DNA from: an uncultured Clostridia bacterium
Lineage (GTDB): Bacteria > Bacillota > Clostridia > Oscillospirales > Ruminococcaceae
DNA: 49,496 nucleotides
Assembly: GCA_947624675.1 (NCBI GenBank)
Contig: CANQLI010000011.1
Span: forward strand, 1-49,496
Direction of reading: 5' to 3'
In this document: positions 17,045 through 25,427 of the stretch, in pieces
Layout of the letters: the number at the start of each line of letters is the position of its first letter
How positions within the stretch are numbered: position 1 is the first letter of the stretch
Position numbers and translations under genes: made by a program
The notes under the pieces: generated by a model
The model's database searches: none
The model's input: only the letters and a program-made list of their open reading frames with translations
What the model was told of the DNA's origin: nothing

Positions 17045-18286
17045 ATGAGCAAATACGCAGTGATCGGCTACGGAGTTGTCGGATCGGGAACGGTCGAGCT
17101 TTTTGAAAAAAACCGAGACTCTATCATCAAAAAAATTGGGCGAGATGTAAAACTCGGATACATACTTGATCTCCGTGATTTCCCAGACAGCCCCTACGGA
17201 AATATACATACTAAGGATTTTAATGACATTTTAAACGATCCCGAGGTCGAGGCGGTTGCAGAGGTAATCGGCGGGATACACCCCGCTTTTGAATTTACAA
17301 AGCAGCTTCTTCAAAAGGGTAAGAGCGTTGTTACCTCAAATAAGGAGCTTGTCGCTCAAAAAGGCGCAGAGCTTTTTGAGGTCGCAAAGCAAAACAACGC
17401 AAGCTATCTTTTTGAGGCTTCGGTCGGCGGTGGTATCCCGATAATAAGACCTCTTCACAAATGTCTTGCGGGAAACAAAATAGAACAGATCTCAGGCATT
17501 TTAAACGGCACTACAAACTTTATCCTCACTAAAATGATAAAGGATCAGCTAGGTTTTTCCGAAGCACTTAATCTCGCACAGGAAAACGGCTTTGCCGAAG
17601 CCGATCCGACCGCTGACATTGAAGGACACGACGCTTGCAGAAAAATCTGTATTTTAGCTTCTCTCGCTCTAGGAAAGCATATTTATCCAGACGACGCTTA
17701 CTGCGAGGGGATCTCAAATATCACGCTTAATGATATTGAATACGCTGCTAACGCAGGTTACAAAATAAAGCTTATAGGCTCGGCTTATCCCGACTCGGAC
17801 GGAAAGCTCTCTGTTATGGTCTGTCCGAGACTTATTCCCGAAGACAATCTTCTTTCTCATGTTGACGGAGTTTACAACGCAATAAGCGTTACCGGAAACG
17901 GCGTCGGCGATGTTGTTTTTTACGGTCAGGGCGCAGGAAAGCTCCCCACGGCATCCGCTGTTGTGGGCGATCTTATTGATGCGCTTTTACACAGGGAAAG
18001 ACCGCTTACCGTATCCTGGGAAAAGTCTGACGGCGAAAAGCTCATTTCAGACCACAAACAGTCGGAAACTGCGGCATTTATCAGGGTAAACATAAACGGC
18101 GACGCCGATGAGGTAAGAGAAGACATTTCTAAGACCTTTGATCACCCGATGTTTATTGAGCGCAAAAACAGACCGGACAGTGAGGTAGCTTTTATCACCG
18201 CACCTATGAAGGAAATTATCATAGATGAAAAGCTTGATTCTCTTAGCGATAAGATAGAGGTCCTCAGCTTTATAAGAGTCCTTTGA
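17045..18286 (+). CDS. hom: homoserine dehydrogenase
   Basis: 413 aa. It reduces aspartate semialdehyde to homoserine, the branch point to threonine and methionine. Rossmann motif YAVIGYGVVGSGTVELF at the N-terminus, then TSNKELVAQKG, the catalytic core GGGIPIIRPL, LNGTTNFIL and GFAEADPTADIEGHDACRK. The last 75 residues (FIRVNINGDADEVRE onward) form a C-terminal ACT-like regulatory domain, suggesting feedback inhibition, shorter than in some relatives. The ATG is at 17045, after AGGAAATAAG. It shares the transcript with pheB and thrB. Confidence 0.97.
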   Translation: MSKYAVIGYGVVGSGTVELFEKNRDSIIKKIGRDVKLGYILDLRDFPDSPYGNIHTKDFNDILNDPEVEAVAEVIGGIHPAFEFTKQLLQKGKSVVTSNKELVAQKGAELFEVAKQNNASYLFEASVGGGIPIIRPLHKCLAGNKIEQISGILNGTTNFILTKMIKDQLGFSEALNLAQENGFAEADPTADIEGHDACRKICILASLALGKHIYPDDAYCEGISNITLNDIEYAANAGYKIKLIGSAYPDSDGKLSVMVCPRLIPEDNLLSHVDGVYNAISVTGNGVGDVVFYGQGAGKLPTASAVVGDLIDALLHRERPLTVSWEKSDGEKLISDHKQSETAAFIRVNINGDADEVREDISKTFDHPMFIERKNRPDSEVAFITAPMKEIIIDEKLDSLSDKIEVLSFIRVL

Positions 18287-18328
18287 TGATAAAATATCCT
18301 TTTACACTTATACGAAACGGAGTTTTTT

Positions 18329-19222
18329 ATGATTAAGCTTAAGATCCCCGCCACAAGTGCAAACCTCGGAGCCGGTTTTGACGCTCTGGGGCTTGCTATG
18401 ACTTACTACAACTATGTAAATATCGAGGAGTCGGACACCACCGAAATAATAAGCCTCGACGGGGTCAAAATTCCTACCGATAAAACAAACCTTGTTTATG
18501 AATCTGCCGCTCATCTTTATGAGATATGCGGCAGGACGCTTAAGGGACTTAAAATAGAACAGCAAAACAATATCCCGATGGCGAGAGGGCTTGGTTCCTC
18601 CTCTGCCTGCATTGTTGCGGGGCTTGTCGGCGCAAACAAACTTTTAAACGACCCTCTTTCATATGACGAGCTTGTTGACCTTGCCGCACAGATAGAAGGA
18701 CACCCGGACAATACTGCTCCCGCTCTTTTAGGCGGAATAGTAACAGCTGTGTTCGATGGAAGAAAGGTACACTGGGTAAAACAGGAGGTCACCACAAAGC
18801 TAAAATTTATAGCGATTATCCCTGACTTTGAGCTTAAAACAGAAAGCGCCAGGGCGTGTCTTCCGAAAGAGGTCTCTCACAAGGACGCTGTTTATAACCT
18901 TTCCCGTGCGGCGCTTTTTTCAGCCTCACTTCTCACGGGTAAATTTGAAAACCTTCGCACTGCCTGTCATGACAAGCTTCATCAGCCTTACAGAATGGAG
19001 CTTATCCCTAATTGCAGACGGGTATTCGATATAGCCTACAATCACGGCGCATATGCCGCATACATAAGCGGTGCGGGTCCTACCGTTATGGCTGTTGTTG
19101 ACGAGAAAAACGAATTTTTCACAGGAAAGGTCAGGTTTTCTCTTGAAACGGAAGGACTAGGCGGTTGGGATGTAAAGCTGTTTCATATCGACAATGAGGG
19201 AATAAGAATAGTCGAAGCTTGA
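18329..19222 (+). CDS. thrB: homoserine kinase
   Basis: 297 aa, GHMP kinase family. It phosphorylates homoserine for threonine synthesis. The ATP-binding motif PMARGLGSSSACIVAGL lies at about 86-102. Other family motifs are TSANLGAGFDALGLA near the N-terminus and GAYAAYISGAGPTVMAV near the C-terminus. It starts 42 bases after hom and is the last gene before a terminator, so threonine synthase (thrC) must lie elsewhere. Confidence 0.96.
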   Translation: MIKLKIPATSANLGAGFDALGLAMTYYNYVNIEESDTTEIISLDGVKIPTDKTNLVYESAAHLYEICGRTLKGLKIEQQNNIPMARGLGSSSACIVAGLVGANKLLNDPLSYDELVDLAAQIEGHPDNTAPALLGGIVTAVFDGRKVHWVKQEVTTKLKFIAIIPDFELKTESARACLPKEVSHKDAVYNLSRAALFSASLLTGKFENLRTACHDKLHQPYRMELIPNCRRVFDIAYNHGAYAAYISGAGPTVMAVVDEKNEFFTGKVRFSLETEGLGGWDVKLFHIDNEGIRIVEA

Positions 19223-19252
19223 GCATTATAATAAATCAGATAAATATTAGGA

Positions 19253-19286
19253 TAAACGGTTGAGATGTTCAGCCGTTTATTTTTTT
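19253..19286 (+). terminator. terminator of the pheB-hom-thrB operon
   Basis: Stem TAAACGGTTGA/TCAGCCGTTTA (one G-T pair) with a five-base loop and seven T's (19280-19286). Confidence 0.9.
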
Positions 19287-19322
19287 AGTCTACTATATGG
19301 TAAAAAAATTACAAAAATTATC

Positions 19323-19351
19323 TTGACAGTCAATCATAAATATGATAAAAT
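19323..19351 (+). promoter_or_regulatory. promoter of the duplicated lipoprotein genes
   Basis: TTGACA (19323-19328), 17 bases, TAAAAT (19346-19351), about 100 bases before the first lipoprotein start. It is outside the duplicated unit, so the second copy seems to depend on it. Confidence 0.75.
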
Positions 19352-19447
19352 ATATTTATAAAATACGGCAAAATATTTTTGTTTTTTCAAACAGAAAAAA
19401 ATCAGTGAGTATTACAATTCCTTAACTCTGATAACAGGAGGTATACT

Positions 19448-19846
19448 GTGAAAATTAAATTTATTGTTTTATCTGTTTTATGTTTGCTTTTGCTTGCAGG
19501 ATGTTCTAATGAAAATTCATCAACATCATCAACAAACACAAGTAGATCCGAACGTGTCACAACGACTACGACATATAAAAACACTTCTTTTGAAGCAGTT
19601 GTTGATACTGTAGACGATAAAGGTTATATTATTCTTATCAAATCAGATTATCTCAATGATACCGGAAAAGATTACGAAGGTCTTGATGAAGCTCACCTTA
19701 GATACGATGAGTCTGTTGATGGCTATGATGAGGTCTTTAAAAAGGGGGACAAGATAAAAATCACTGTCTGGGGTGAAGGAATCAAAATGTTGGAATCATT
19801 TCCTCCGATTATATATGACATAAAAAGTATCGAAAAAATAGGTTAG
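19448..19846 (+). CDS. DUF3221-like lipoprotein, copy 1
   Basis: 132 aa. It starts at GTG 19448 with AGGAGGT at ideal distance. The signal peptide ends in a lipobox LLLLAGC, so cysteine about 19 would be lipidated and the protein anchored to the membrane outer face. A Ser/Thr-rich linker leads to a small beta-rich domain (FEAVVDTVDDKGYIILIKSD to FPPIIYDIKSIEKIG) resembling the DUF3221/YobA OB-like fold. Role unknown. Its sequence is identical to the next gene. Flanked by thrB on one side and an XRE regulator on the other. Confidence 0.8.
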   Translation: MKIKFIVLSVLCLLLLAGCSNENSSTSSTNTSRSERVTTTTTYKNTSFEAVVDTVDDKGYIILIKSDYLNDTGKDYEGLDEAHLRYDESVDGYDEVFKKGDKIKITVWGEGIKMLESFPPIIYDIKSIEKIG

Positions 19847-19904
19847 CCATTTATAAGTGTTTTCGCTTAACTTTTTGACAATGTAATTAAACAGGAGGTA
19901 TACT

Positions 19905-20303
19905 GTGAAAATTAAATTTATTGTTTTATCTGTTTTATGTTTGCTTTTGCTTGCAGGATGTTCTAATGAAAATTCATCAACATCATCAACAAACACAAGT
20001 AGATCCGAACGTGTCACAACGACTACGACATATAAAAACACTTCTTTTGAAGCAGTTGTTGATACTGTAGACGATAAAGGTTATATTATTCTTATCAAAT
20101 CAGATTATCTCAATGATACCGGAAAAGATTACGAAGGTCTTGATGAAGCTCACCTTAGATACGATGAGTCTGTTGATGGCTATGATGAGGTCTTTAAAAA
20201 GGGGGACAAGATAAAAATCACTGTCTGGGGTGAAGGAATCAAAATGTTGGAATCATTTCCTCCGATTATATATGACATAAAAAGTATCGAAAAAATAGGT
20301 TAG
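19905..20303 (+). CDS. DUF3221-like lipoprotein, copy 2 (identical)
   Basis: Every base of this gene and its flanks (19890-20328) appears the same as 19433-19871, with the unit repeated at 457 bases. GTG start, AGGAGGT and lipobox are shared. Between the copies is an 18-base spacer without a promoter of its own, so both are probably read from 19323-19351. Exact identity at synonymous sites means either very recent duplication or an assembly error. Product as for copy 1. Confidence 0.8.
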   Translation: MKIKFIVLSVLCLLLLAGCSNENSSTSSTNTSRSERVTTTTTYKNTSFEAVVDTVDDKGYIILIKSDYLNDTGKDYEGLDEAHLRYDESVDGYDEVFKKGDKIKITVWGEGIKMLESFPPIIYDIKSIEKIG

Positions 20304-20334
20304 CCATTTATAAGTGTTTTCGCTTAACGACAAA

Positions 20335-20363
20335 AGCCTGCTGAAAAAATCAGCGGGCTTTTT
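20335..20363. terminator. bidirectional terminator
   Basis: AGCCTGCTGA/TCAGCGGGCT stem (20335-20359) with T's on the plus-strand side and A's on the other. It serves the lipoprotein genes and the XRE gene that ends at 20362. Confidence 0.85.
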
Positions 20364-21213
20364 ATGTGCGGTTTTTAAATGTTGAGTTTTTAAACCAAGG
20401 GACATCTGAACGGCAATTTGACTGATAGATAAATCCGGTATGATGTGTTATAAGTTCCTTTGTAAATGTCATAAACTGAACAAAATTTCCGTAAAGAGTG
20501 TATTGGTATATGTCCTCGTTATTCTCACCATTATCAAGACTTGCTTTCCAGATAAAATCAAATTCAAGCATACCGTTTAATATTTCAAGTGCATTTTGCT
20601 TTGTTATCTCAAGCTCTTTCATAAGGCTTTCTACCGTAAAAAACTTAGAGGATGTGTTCTCGGTTAAAAAGTACATCGCCCTAAGAGCATTCGGCAGAGA
20701 TAAAAACTTAAACAGCGAAACAAATCTCTCATCGTATTTTAAATAATCATCATATCCATTCTCAGGCTCCGGAAGCAGAACAAAATAGCTTTGTTTGTTT
20801 TTCGTTCTTGCCTGTGCCCAGCCGTTGTCAAAGCTTAACTGTGAAACCGACATACTTTCTTCTTCCTTAGACGCGTTGCTTGCCGGCTGATATACCGAGT
20901 CGGCCGACAATGTCAAAAAAAGACATCTGCATATTTCAAACATCGCAGGTACCCTCTTTTCCTGATCAATGCTTTTTAAATAACGCAGTACCCTAGTTTC
21001 AATCGAAACGCTTTCGTCGGCTCTTCCGTATAGCTCATCTATCGTAACGCCGAGAAAGTCTGCAATCTGCGGCAAAAGAGCGCCGTCAGGATATGATGCA
21101 GTCTCCCATTTTGAAACTGCCTGAGTCGATACTCCGACTGCATTCGCGATAGCCTCCTGTGTTATCCCCTTTTGCTTTCTGATCCTCTTTAGATTTTCGT
21201 TAAAAGCACCCAT
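20362..21213 (-). CDS. XRE-family regulator with large C-terminal domain
   Basis: 283 aa from ATG 21213, preceded by GGGAGG eight bases away; a GTG nine bases further upstream was rejected. HTH_3 covers about 4-62: LKRIRKQKGITQEAIANAVG and VSTQAVSKWETASYP. The C-terminal 200 residues are of uncertain fold, with a winged-helix-like segment near 190-225 (ESLMKELEITKQNALEIL), perhaps a sensor and dimerisation part. A long inverted repeat (21251-21302) overlaps its promoter, so autoregulation is likely. It lies 3' to 3' with the lipoprotein genes, which it might control. Confidence 0.8.
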   Translation of the reverse strand: MGAFNENLKRIRKQKGITQEAIANAVGVSTQAVSKWETASYPDGALLPQIADFLGVTIDELYGRADESVSIETRVLRYLKSIDQEKRVPAMFEICRCLFLTLSADSVYQPASNASKEEESMSVSQLSFDNGWAQARTKNKQSYFVLLPEPENGYDDYLKYDERFVSLFKFLSLPNALRAMYFLTENTSSKFFTVESLMKELEITKQNALEILNGMLEFDFIWKASLDNGENNEDIYQYTLYGNFVQFMTFTKELITHHTGFIYQSNCRSDVPWFKNSTFKNRT

Positions 21214-21240
21214 GTGAGACACCTCCCTGCCTTTTACTTA

Positions 21241-21269
21241 AATATAACACAACCGACTGTTTAATTCAA
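21241..21269 (-). promoter_or_regulatory. promoter of the XRE gene
   Basis: Minus strand TTGAAT (21264-21269), 17 bases, TATATT (21241-21246). One arm of the inverted repeat 21251-21302 fills the spacer. Confidence 0.7.
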
Positions 21270-21302
21270 GCGAATACAAGCTTACAAATTAAACTGTCGG
21301 TT
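21251..21302. promoter_or_regulatory. 16-bp inverted repeat, likely operator of the XRE regulator
   Basis: AACCGACTGTTTAATT (21251-21266) and AATTAAACTGTCGGTT (21287-21302) are inverted copies with one mismatch, 20 bases apart. One half fills the XRE promoter spacer and the other lies upstream, so a repressor bound to both could loop or block the promoter. Confidence 0.75.
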
Positions 21303-21318
21303 GATTTTTTATCATTAT

Positions 21319-22155
21319 TCAATCAGCTTTTGTTTTTATAGTCAGAACAAGTACCTCCGGCGCATTGTTTATCCTGAACTTTCCAAGACCTCTTGAAACT
21401 ACAAGTGACTTTTCCCCGAGCTTGTAAATGCCTGAAGAATACTTAGGGAAAAGCTTCCTCTCCGGGTGCAACAGACCTTTATCGCCTATTCTTATAACTC
21501 CGCCGTGAATGTGACCGCTCACTGTAATATCGGCGCCCCATTCTGCACAGGCAGGAAAGTAATCGGGATTATGGCAAAGCAAAAAGGTAAAGCCCTGGGG
21601 CTTATTGCCAAGACGCTTTTTGATCTCCTGACAGGTGACCTTCGGAAGATTTTTGTATCCACCTTTTTTGTTCACATAAAAATCTGACTCAAAATAAACT
21701 CCGGCTATATTTATACCGCATCCGTCTTTTTCCGTCCTCACGCTATTATTAAGGAGCATTGTCATACCAAGATCATTTATCTCATCTCTAATTTCCTTAT
21801 CGGCATCGACCTCGTGATTTCCGTAGGTATAATAAACAGGTGCGACCTTTAACAGCTCGCAAATAAGTGATTTTTGGTTTTTTATGCTTGTCTCATATCT
21901 GCTGATAAGGTCGCCGGGGAAAAATATCATATCCGGTTTTTGCTTTTTTATTTCGTCAATAAGCCTGTAATTGTTTTTTCCGAAGACTTTTTTGTGTAGG
22001 TCGGAAATAATTACGATACTTGTTCCGTCAAACTCCTTAGGAAGTCCGCTTGTAACTATCGTTTCCTTCACCGTTTTAAGTCGTGTATTGTGCCAACCTA
22101 TCAGTGCCGCAGCCAAAACTGCAATAGCTCCGATAATAAAAGCTAAGTACGGCAC
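21319..22155 (-). CDS. membrane-anchored metallophosphoesterase (YkuE-like)
   Basis: 278 aa. One N-terminal transmembrane helix (about 3-22) and a calcineurin-type domain with motifs IISDLHKKVFG (Asp, His), FFPGDLISR, YGNHEVDADKE, LLCHNPDYF and VSGHIHGGV, all metal ligands present. Relatives hydrolyse phospho-lipids or UDP-sugar pyrophosphates at the membrane; the substrate here is unknown. It is the last gene of a run 24915 to 21319 with small gaps or four-base overlaps, just after patatin (six bases), which supports an envelope or lipid theme. Confidence 0.88.
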   Translation of the reverse strand: MPYLAFIIGAIAVLAAALIGWHNTRLKTVKETIVTSGLPKEFDGTSIVIISDLHKKVFGKNNYRLIDEIKKQKPDMIFFPGDLISRYETSIKNQKSLICELLKVAPVYYTYGNHEVDADKEIRDEINDLGMTMLLNNSVRTEKDGCGINIAGVYFESDFYVNKKGGYKNLPKVTCQEIKKRLGNKPQGFTFLLCHNPDYFPACAEWGADITVSGHIHGGVIRIGDKGLLHPERKLFPKYSSGIYKLGEKSLVVSRGLGKFRINNAPEVLVLTIKTKAD

Positions 22156-22161
22156 CTATAA

Positions 22162-23013
22162 TCACCTCTCTATGTATTTTTTTAAGGCGCCGAGCTTCAT
22201 ATTCATTACCTCTTTTCCATGTGCATAAAGAGGCAACAGCTTCTCTGGCGATTTGTCTGTCCTTCCTACTCCCATAGTGGAAAACGGCTCTACAACAAAC
22301 GCCTTTCCCTCTGTTTCAAGCTCCCTGAGCCTTTTGATCTGAGCATTATACACCTCTGCACGGCTTAAAAGAGCTGCACAGAGATTTTGATACTTTCCGT
22401 ACATCGCACACGCAAGCCTTACTGACATATCCGTTTTTTTGACATATCCACGCTCTCTAGTCAGAACAACAATTATTTTATCACATCCGTCCGCAATCGC
22501 CTTTTGATATGGCACAGAATCTGAAATTCCGCCGTCAAGATACTTCTTTCCGTCTATTTCGGCAATAGGAAAAAGTATCGGCAGAGAGCAGGTCGCACGC
22601 AGAGCATTCCACTTTTTGTCTTGTCTATCCACCTCGAGATACTCCGCCGCTCCGGTCTCGATATTAGTGACCGCCGCCTTACAGCCGCCAGTAAATCTCG
22701 AAAATTCATCATAGTCGAACGGTATAAGCTTATTTGGTATCTCGTCAAATACAAAATCCATATTGTAAAAGCATTTTGTCTTTCGGCTTAACAGATGCCT
22801 AATACCCATATATCTCTCATCTGCCATATACTGCCTTGTGATTTTCAGATTCCTTTCATATTGACCTGACGCATATGAGACTCCATAGGAGATTCCCGCA
22901 GAGGTACCAATTATATAATCCGCTTTTATGCCTTCTTCCAAAAGCACATCCATAACTCCGCACGAGAAAACAGTTCTGCTTGCTCCGCCTTCCAGTACAA
23001 GTCCCAATTTCAC
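22162..23013 (-). CDS. patatin-like phospholipase (RssA/YlbK type)
   Basis: 283 aa. Motifs in order: LVLEGGASRTVFSCGVMDVL (oxyanion loop), nucleophile elbow GTSAG with the catalytic Ser about 41, and DGGISDSVPY, the catalytic Asp near 165. The family hydrolyses acyl esters of lipids in the cytoplasm. No signal peptide. It lies between a thioesterase-like gene and the membrane phosphoesterase, consistent with lipid turnover, though the substrate cannot be read. Confidence 0.92.
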   Translation of the reverse strand: MKLGLVLEGGASRTVFSCGVMDVLLEEGIKADYIIGTSAGISYGVSYASGQYERNLKITRQYMADERYMGIRHLLSRKTKCFYNMDFVFDEIPNKLIPFDYDEFSRFTGGCKAAVTNIETGAAEYLEVDRQDKKWNALRATCSLPILFPIAEIDGKKYLDGGISDSVPYQKAIADGCDKIIVVLTRERGYVKKTDMSVRLACAMYGKYQNLCAALLSRAEVYNAQIKRLRELETEGKAFVVEPFSTMGVGRTDKSPEKLLPLYAHGKEVMNMKLGALKKYIER

Positions 23014-23048
23014 CTTATGTCACTCCCTTTTGTGAAAAGTTTGATATT

Positions 23049-23447
23049 CTACATTTCCTTTAATTTCTCATTAGCCTTGTCCTCAAATCTCTGGGCCTTA
23101 ACAACAACTCTTGTATGCGTAGCTTTTCCGATCTCTCCGCATTTATCATATGCCGATATTTCAAATTCGACCTGTCTTCCGGTGGAATTTACTATTGTCG
23201 CTATCGCATATATATCCATTCCTATCGGCGTTGCGCTTATATGCTCAGCTGAGATGTGTGTTCCAACACTTGTCTCGCCATCATCCAAGAACTTATCAAG
23301 ACATTTAAGTGCAGCATTTTCCATAAGCGCTATCAATGACGGAGTAGAAAGCACCCTTGCTGTTCCGCTTTCTACACAGGCAGCGCTCATAAACGCCTCA
23401 ACCTTCCTTTGAGATTTCATTTTAGTATTTAACACTATTTCCTTCAT
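23049..23447 (-). CDS. hotdog-fold thioesterase (FlK-like)
   Basis: 132 aa. It resembles the fluoroacetyl-CoA thioesterase / YbgC-like group: TPSLIALMENAALKCLDKFLDDGETSVG (hotdog helix with the Glu), then STGRQVEFEISAYDKCGEIGKATHTRVVV. It probably hydrolyses a short acyl-CoA. Overlaps the HAD gene upstream by four bases (23444-23447) and precedes patatin by 35 bases. The substrate is not apparent. Confidence 0.85.
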   Translation of the reverse strand: MKEIVLNTKMKSQRKVEAFMSAACVESGTARVLSTPSLIALMENAALKCLDKFLDDGETSVGTHISAEHISATPIGMDIYAIATIVNSTGRQVEFEISAYDKCGEIGKATHTRVVVKAQRFEDKANEKLKEM

Positions 23448-24088
23448 AGCTCATTATACCCTTCAATATATTTATCACTTACTCTAATAAGCTCCTCACT
23501 GTCATAGATATTTCCGTAGCTTATAAACGCTACCGTTTTAAAGCCACCAAGCTTAGCTCCTCTTATAGCCTTTGGGACATCTTCAAAAACAACACATTCG
23601 GATGATTTCAAGCCCATCTCGTCCGCAGCCTTTAAATAAATATCGGGGAAGTCCTTTCCCCTGTTCACATCGTAAACAGTCACTATCGAATCAAAAAGCT
23701 CAAGCACATCGTTATTCTTAAGACAAGGGTCTGTAAGTCCTCGATGTGATGCAGTGGCAATACCAAGCTTTTTTCCTTTATTCTTAAGCTTAATAAGATA
23801 TTCCCTCACGCCTTCAAACAAAAACACCTCATTTTCAAACAACTTTGTCGCCGTTTCGTTCCACTCGTCTATTATATCGCTTTTTTTCTCATTTAATCCA
23901 AAACGCTTTATGGTATATTCTGCTGCTGAATCAAATCCCATAGCAGACATTTCCTTGCCGTAGTTTTCCGGTACAGAAAATCCTCTTTTAGACAAAAACA
24001 ACCTGTCAACGGTATTCCACACACCGAAAGAATCGACTAAAGTTCCGTCGAGATCAAAAATATACCCCTTGAAATCGTCAAGAATCAT
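23444..24088 (-). CDS. HAD-superfamily hydrolase (beta-phosphoglucomutase/phosphatase-like)
   Basis: 214 aa, subfamily I. Motif I FDLDGTLVDS (about 12-21), motif II region IATASHRG, motif III Lys in NRGKDFPDIYLKAADEMG, motif IV VVFEDVPKAIRGAK. A cap domain lies between I and II. It is a small-molecule phosphatase or phosphomutase of unknown substrate. Overlaps neighbours by four bases on both sides (24085-24088 and 23444-23447), so it is translationally coupled. Confidence 0.88.
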   Translation of the reverse strand: MILDDFKGYIFDLDGTLVDSFGVWNTVDRLFLSKRGFSVPENYGKEMSAMGFDSAAEYTIKRFGLNEKKSDIIDEWNETATKLFENEVFLFEGVREYLIKLKNKGKKLGIATASHRGLTDPCLKNNDVLELFDSIVTVYDVNRGKDFPDIYLKAADEMGLKSSECVVFEDVPKAIRGAKLGGFKTVAFISYGNIYDSEELIRVSDKYIEGYNEL

Positions 24089-24915
24089 ATCCCGTACTCC
24101 CTTTCAATTAAGGTCATAAGGCTTAAAAGATTTTCTCTTTGTCTTTTGGTAACAACCTCTTTACACACCTTAATTGCCTCATTTTTTGCGATTTCCTTAT
24201 ACCCAGCCTTAAGAAGTGAGAGTGAAAGCATCAGTCTTGCATCGGTTCTAAGCTTTTTGCTAACAGATAATTCTATTGCTTTTTCAAACTGCTTCACAGC
24301 CTCCTCATAGTCTTCGACAACAAAAAGGTACAGCGCTTTTGAATATGCGACACAAGCACCTGATCCTTTTCTGTCATCCGCAATATAGGATATTTCGTTT
24401 AATATGATATAGTATACTTTAGCCGATTGAATATCCCTTGACATTGCTGCGGTTTTAAGATATGCCGCGCATAAGCAGATCTTGTCATCCGGACTGATAA
24501 GATCTGTGTCTATATTTTTAAGTATCTCGTTTGCATCCTTAAATCTTTCTCCATCTAAAAACTCGTCATTATATAAAAGTGCATTTTTAAAAGTTGTTTT
24601 ATATCTTCTTCCTTTTTTATAAAGCTTTACCAATAATTCATAATACTCATCACAATAGCCTTTTTCATTTTGAATCAGCATCAGTCTATTTTGTTTTGAA
24701 TTTTTTACAAGGAGATATATTAAAAACAATGCCGTATAAACAAAAGCGCACGCTATAAACGCATATATCATTATTCTCATATACTCATTTAAATAGCTTT
24801 CCTTTACTCTAAACAGCCAGCACACCGACATAATACAGAATGAGGTAAGCCAAGAAAACGCAGCGATCAATACCGCTGCTTTAATTATACTAACAAGCCT
24901 TTTCAATTTTATCAC
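24085..24915 (-). CDS. membrane protein with TPR-like cytoplasmic domain
   Basis: 276 aa. Two N-terminal transmembrane helices (about 10-33 and 46-68), then about 200 helical residues. A TPR-like repeat (YSKALYLFVVEDYEEAVKQFEKAIELS) is followed by another helical pair ending KEIAKNEAIKVCKEV. No enzymatic motif. Likely a scaffold. First gene of the five-gene run down to 21319, starting about 110 bases downstream of the zinc-ribbon terminator region. Confidence 0.65.
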   Translation of the reverse strand: MIKLKRLVSIIKAAVLIAAFSWLTSFCIMSVCWLFRVKESYLNEYMRIMIYAFIACAFVYTALFLIYLLVKNSKQNRLMLIQNEKGYCDEYYELLVKLYKKGRRYKTTFKNALLYNDEFLDGERFKDANEILKNIDTDLISPDDKICLCAAYLKTAAMSRDIQSAKVYYIILNEISYIADDRKGSGACVAYSKALYLFVVEDYEEAVKQFEKAIELSVSKKLRTDARLMLSLSLLKAGYKEIAKNEAIKVCKEVVTKRQRENLLSLMTLIEREYGI

Positions 24916-24975
24916 CGCAACAAATATCCTTTTTAATCAGTATATAACATAAGATAAAAAAAGTCAAACAACCAC

Positions 24976-25008
24976 AAAAGAAAAGCGAACCATCTTTATG
25001 GTCCGCTT
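24976..25008 (-). terminator. terminator of the zinc-ribbon gene
   Basis: AAGCGGACCAT/ATGGTTCGCTT stem (24983-25008) with one G-T pair and a four-base loop, followed by TTCTTTTG on the minus strand. Confidence 0.85.
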
Positions 25009-25022
25009 TTCCTTCTCCCTTA

Positions 25023-25301
25023 TTACTCCGCTTCTTTCATCTTAGCAAAGCAATCGCTGCAATACACAGGTCTGTCTTCGCTCGGTTTAAAGGGTACTTT
25101 TGCTTCTCCTCCGCAAGCTGCACAGGTAGCTGTAAAGTACTCTCTTGACTGCCTAATTCTTGCTTTCTTTGCGTCACGGCATTCCTTACACCTTGTAGGC
25201 TCATTCTCAAAGCCCTTTTCAGCGTAAAATTCCTGCTCGCCGGCTGTGAAAACGAATTCTTTTCCGCAGTCCTTGCAGACTAGTGTTTTGTCTTCAAACA
25301 T
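25023..25301 (-). CDS. zinc-ribbon protein (zf-trcl / CxxC type)
   Basis: 92 aa from ATG 25301, preceded by GAGGGA; the frame also runs upstream to 25373 but without a ribosome site. Two metal-binding modules: CKDCGKEF with CKECRD at about 11-50, then TCAACGGE with YCSDC at about 63-87. Such small proteins are common in Clostridia next to division or regulatory genes and may bind RNA or protein. Function unknown. A single-gene unit ended by the terminator at 24976. Confidence 0.8.
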   Translation of the reverse strand: MFEDKTLVCKDCGKEFVFTAGEQEFYAEKGFENEPTRCKECRDAKKARIRQSREYFTATCAACGGEAKVPFKPSEDRPVYCSDCFAKMKEAE

Positions 25302-25427
25302 ACCAGTTCCCTCGCTTGATAAATTTTTAGCCATGTCGGACTTACACCGACACCTTTGCCAAACCTTTAGCATAAGAGTATGCTTTACGATTTACAACGC
25401 TCTTTTTAAGCTATATGGCCATATATT

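Larger units (their letters stand above)
19433..20328 (+). repeat. perfect tandem duplication, 439-bp unit
   Basis: Units 19433-19871 and 19890-20328, separated by 18 bases. Each covers the ribosome site, the full lipoprotein gene and about 25 bases of 3' flank ending CGCTTAAC. By eye no differences are found. Confidence 0.9.
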
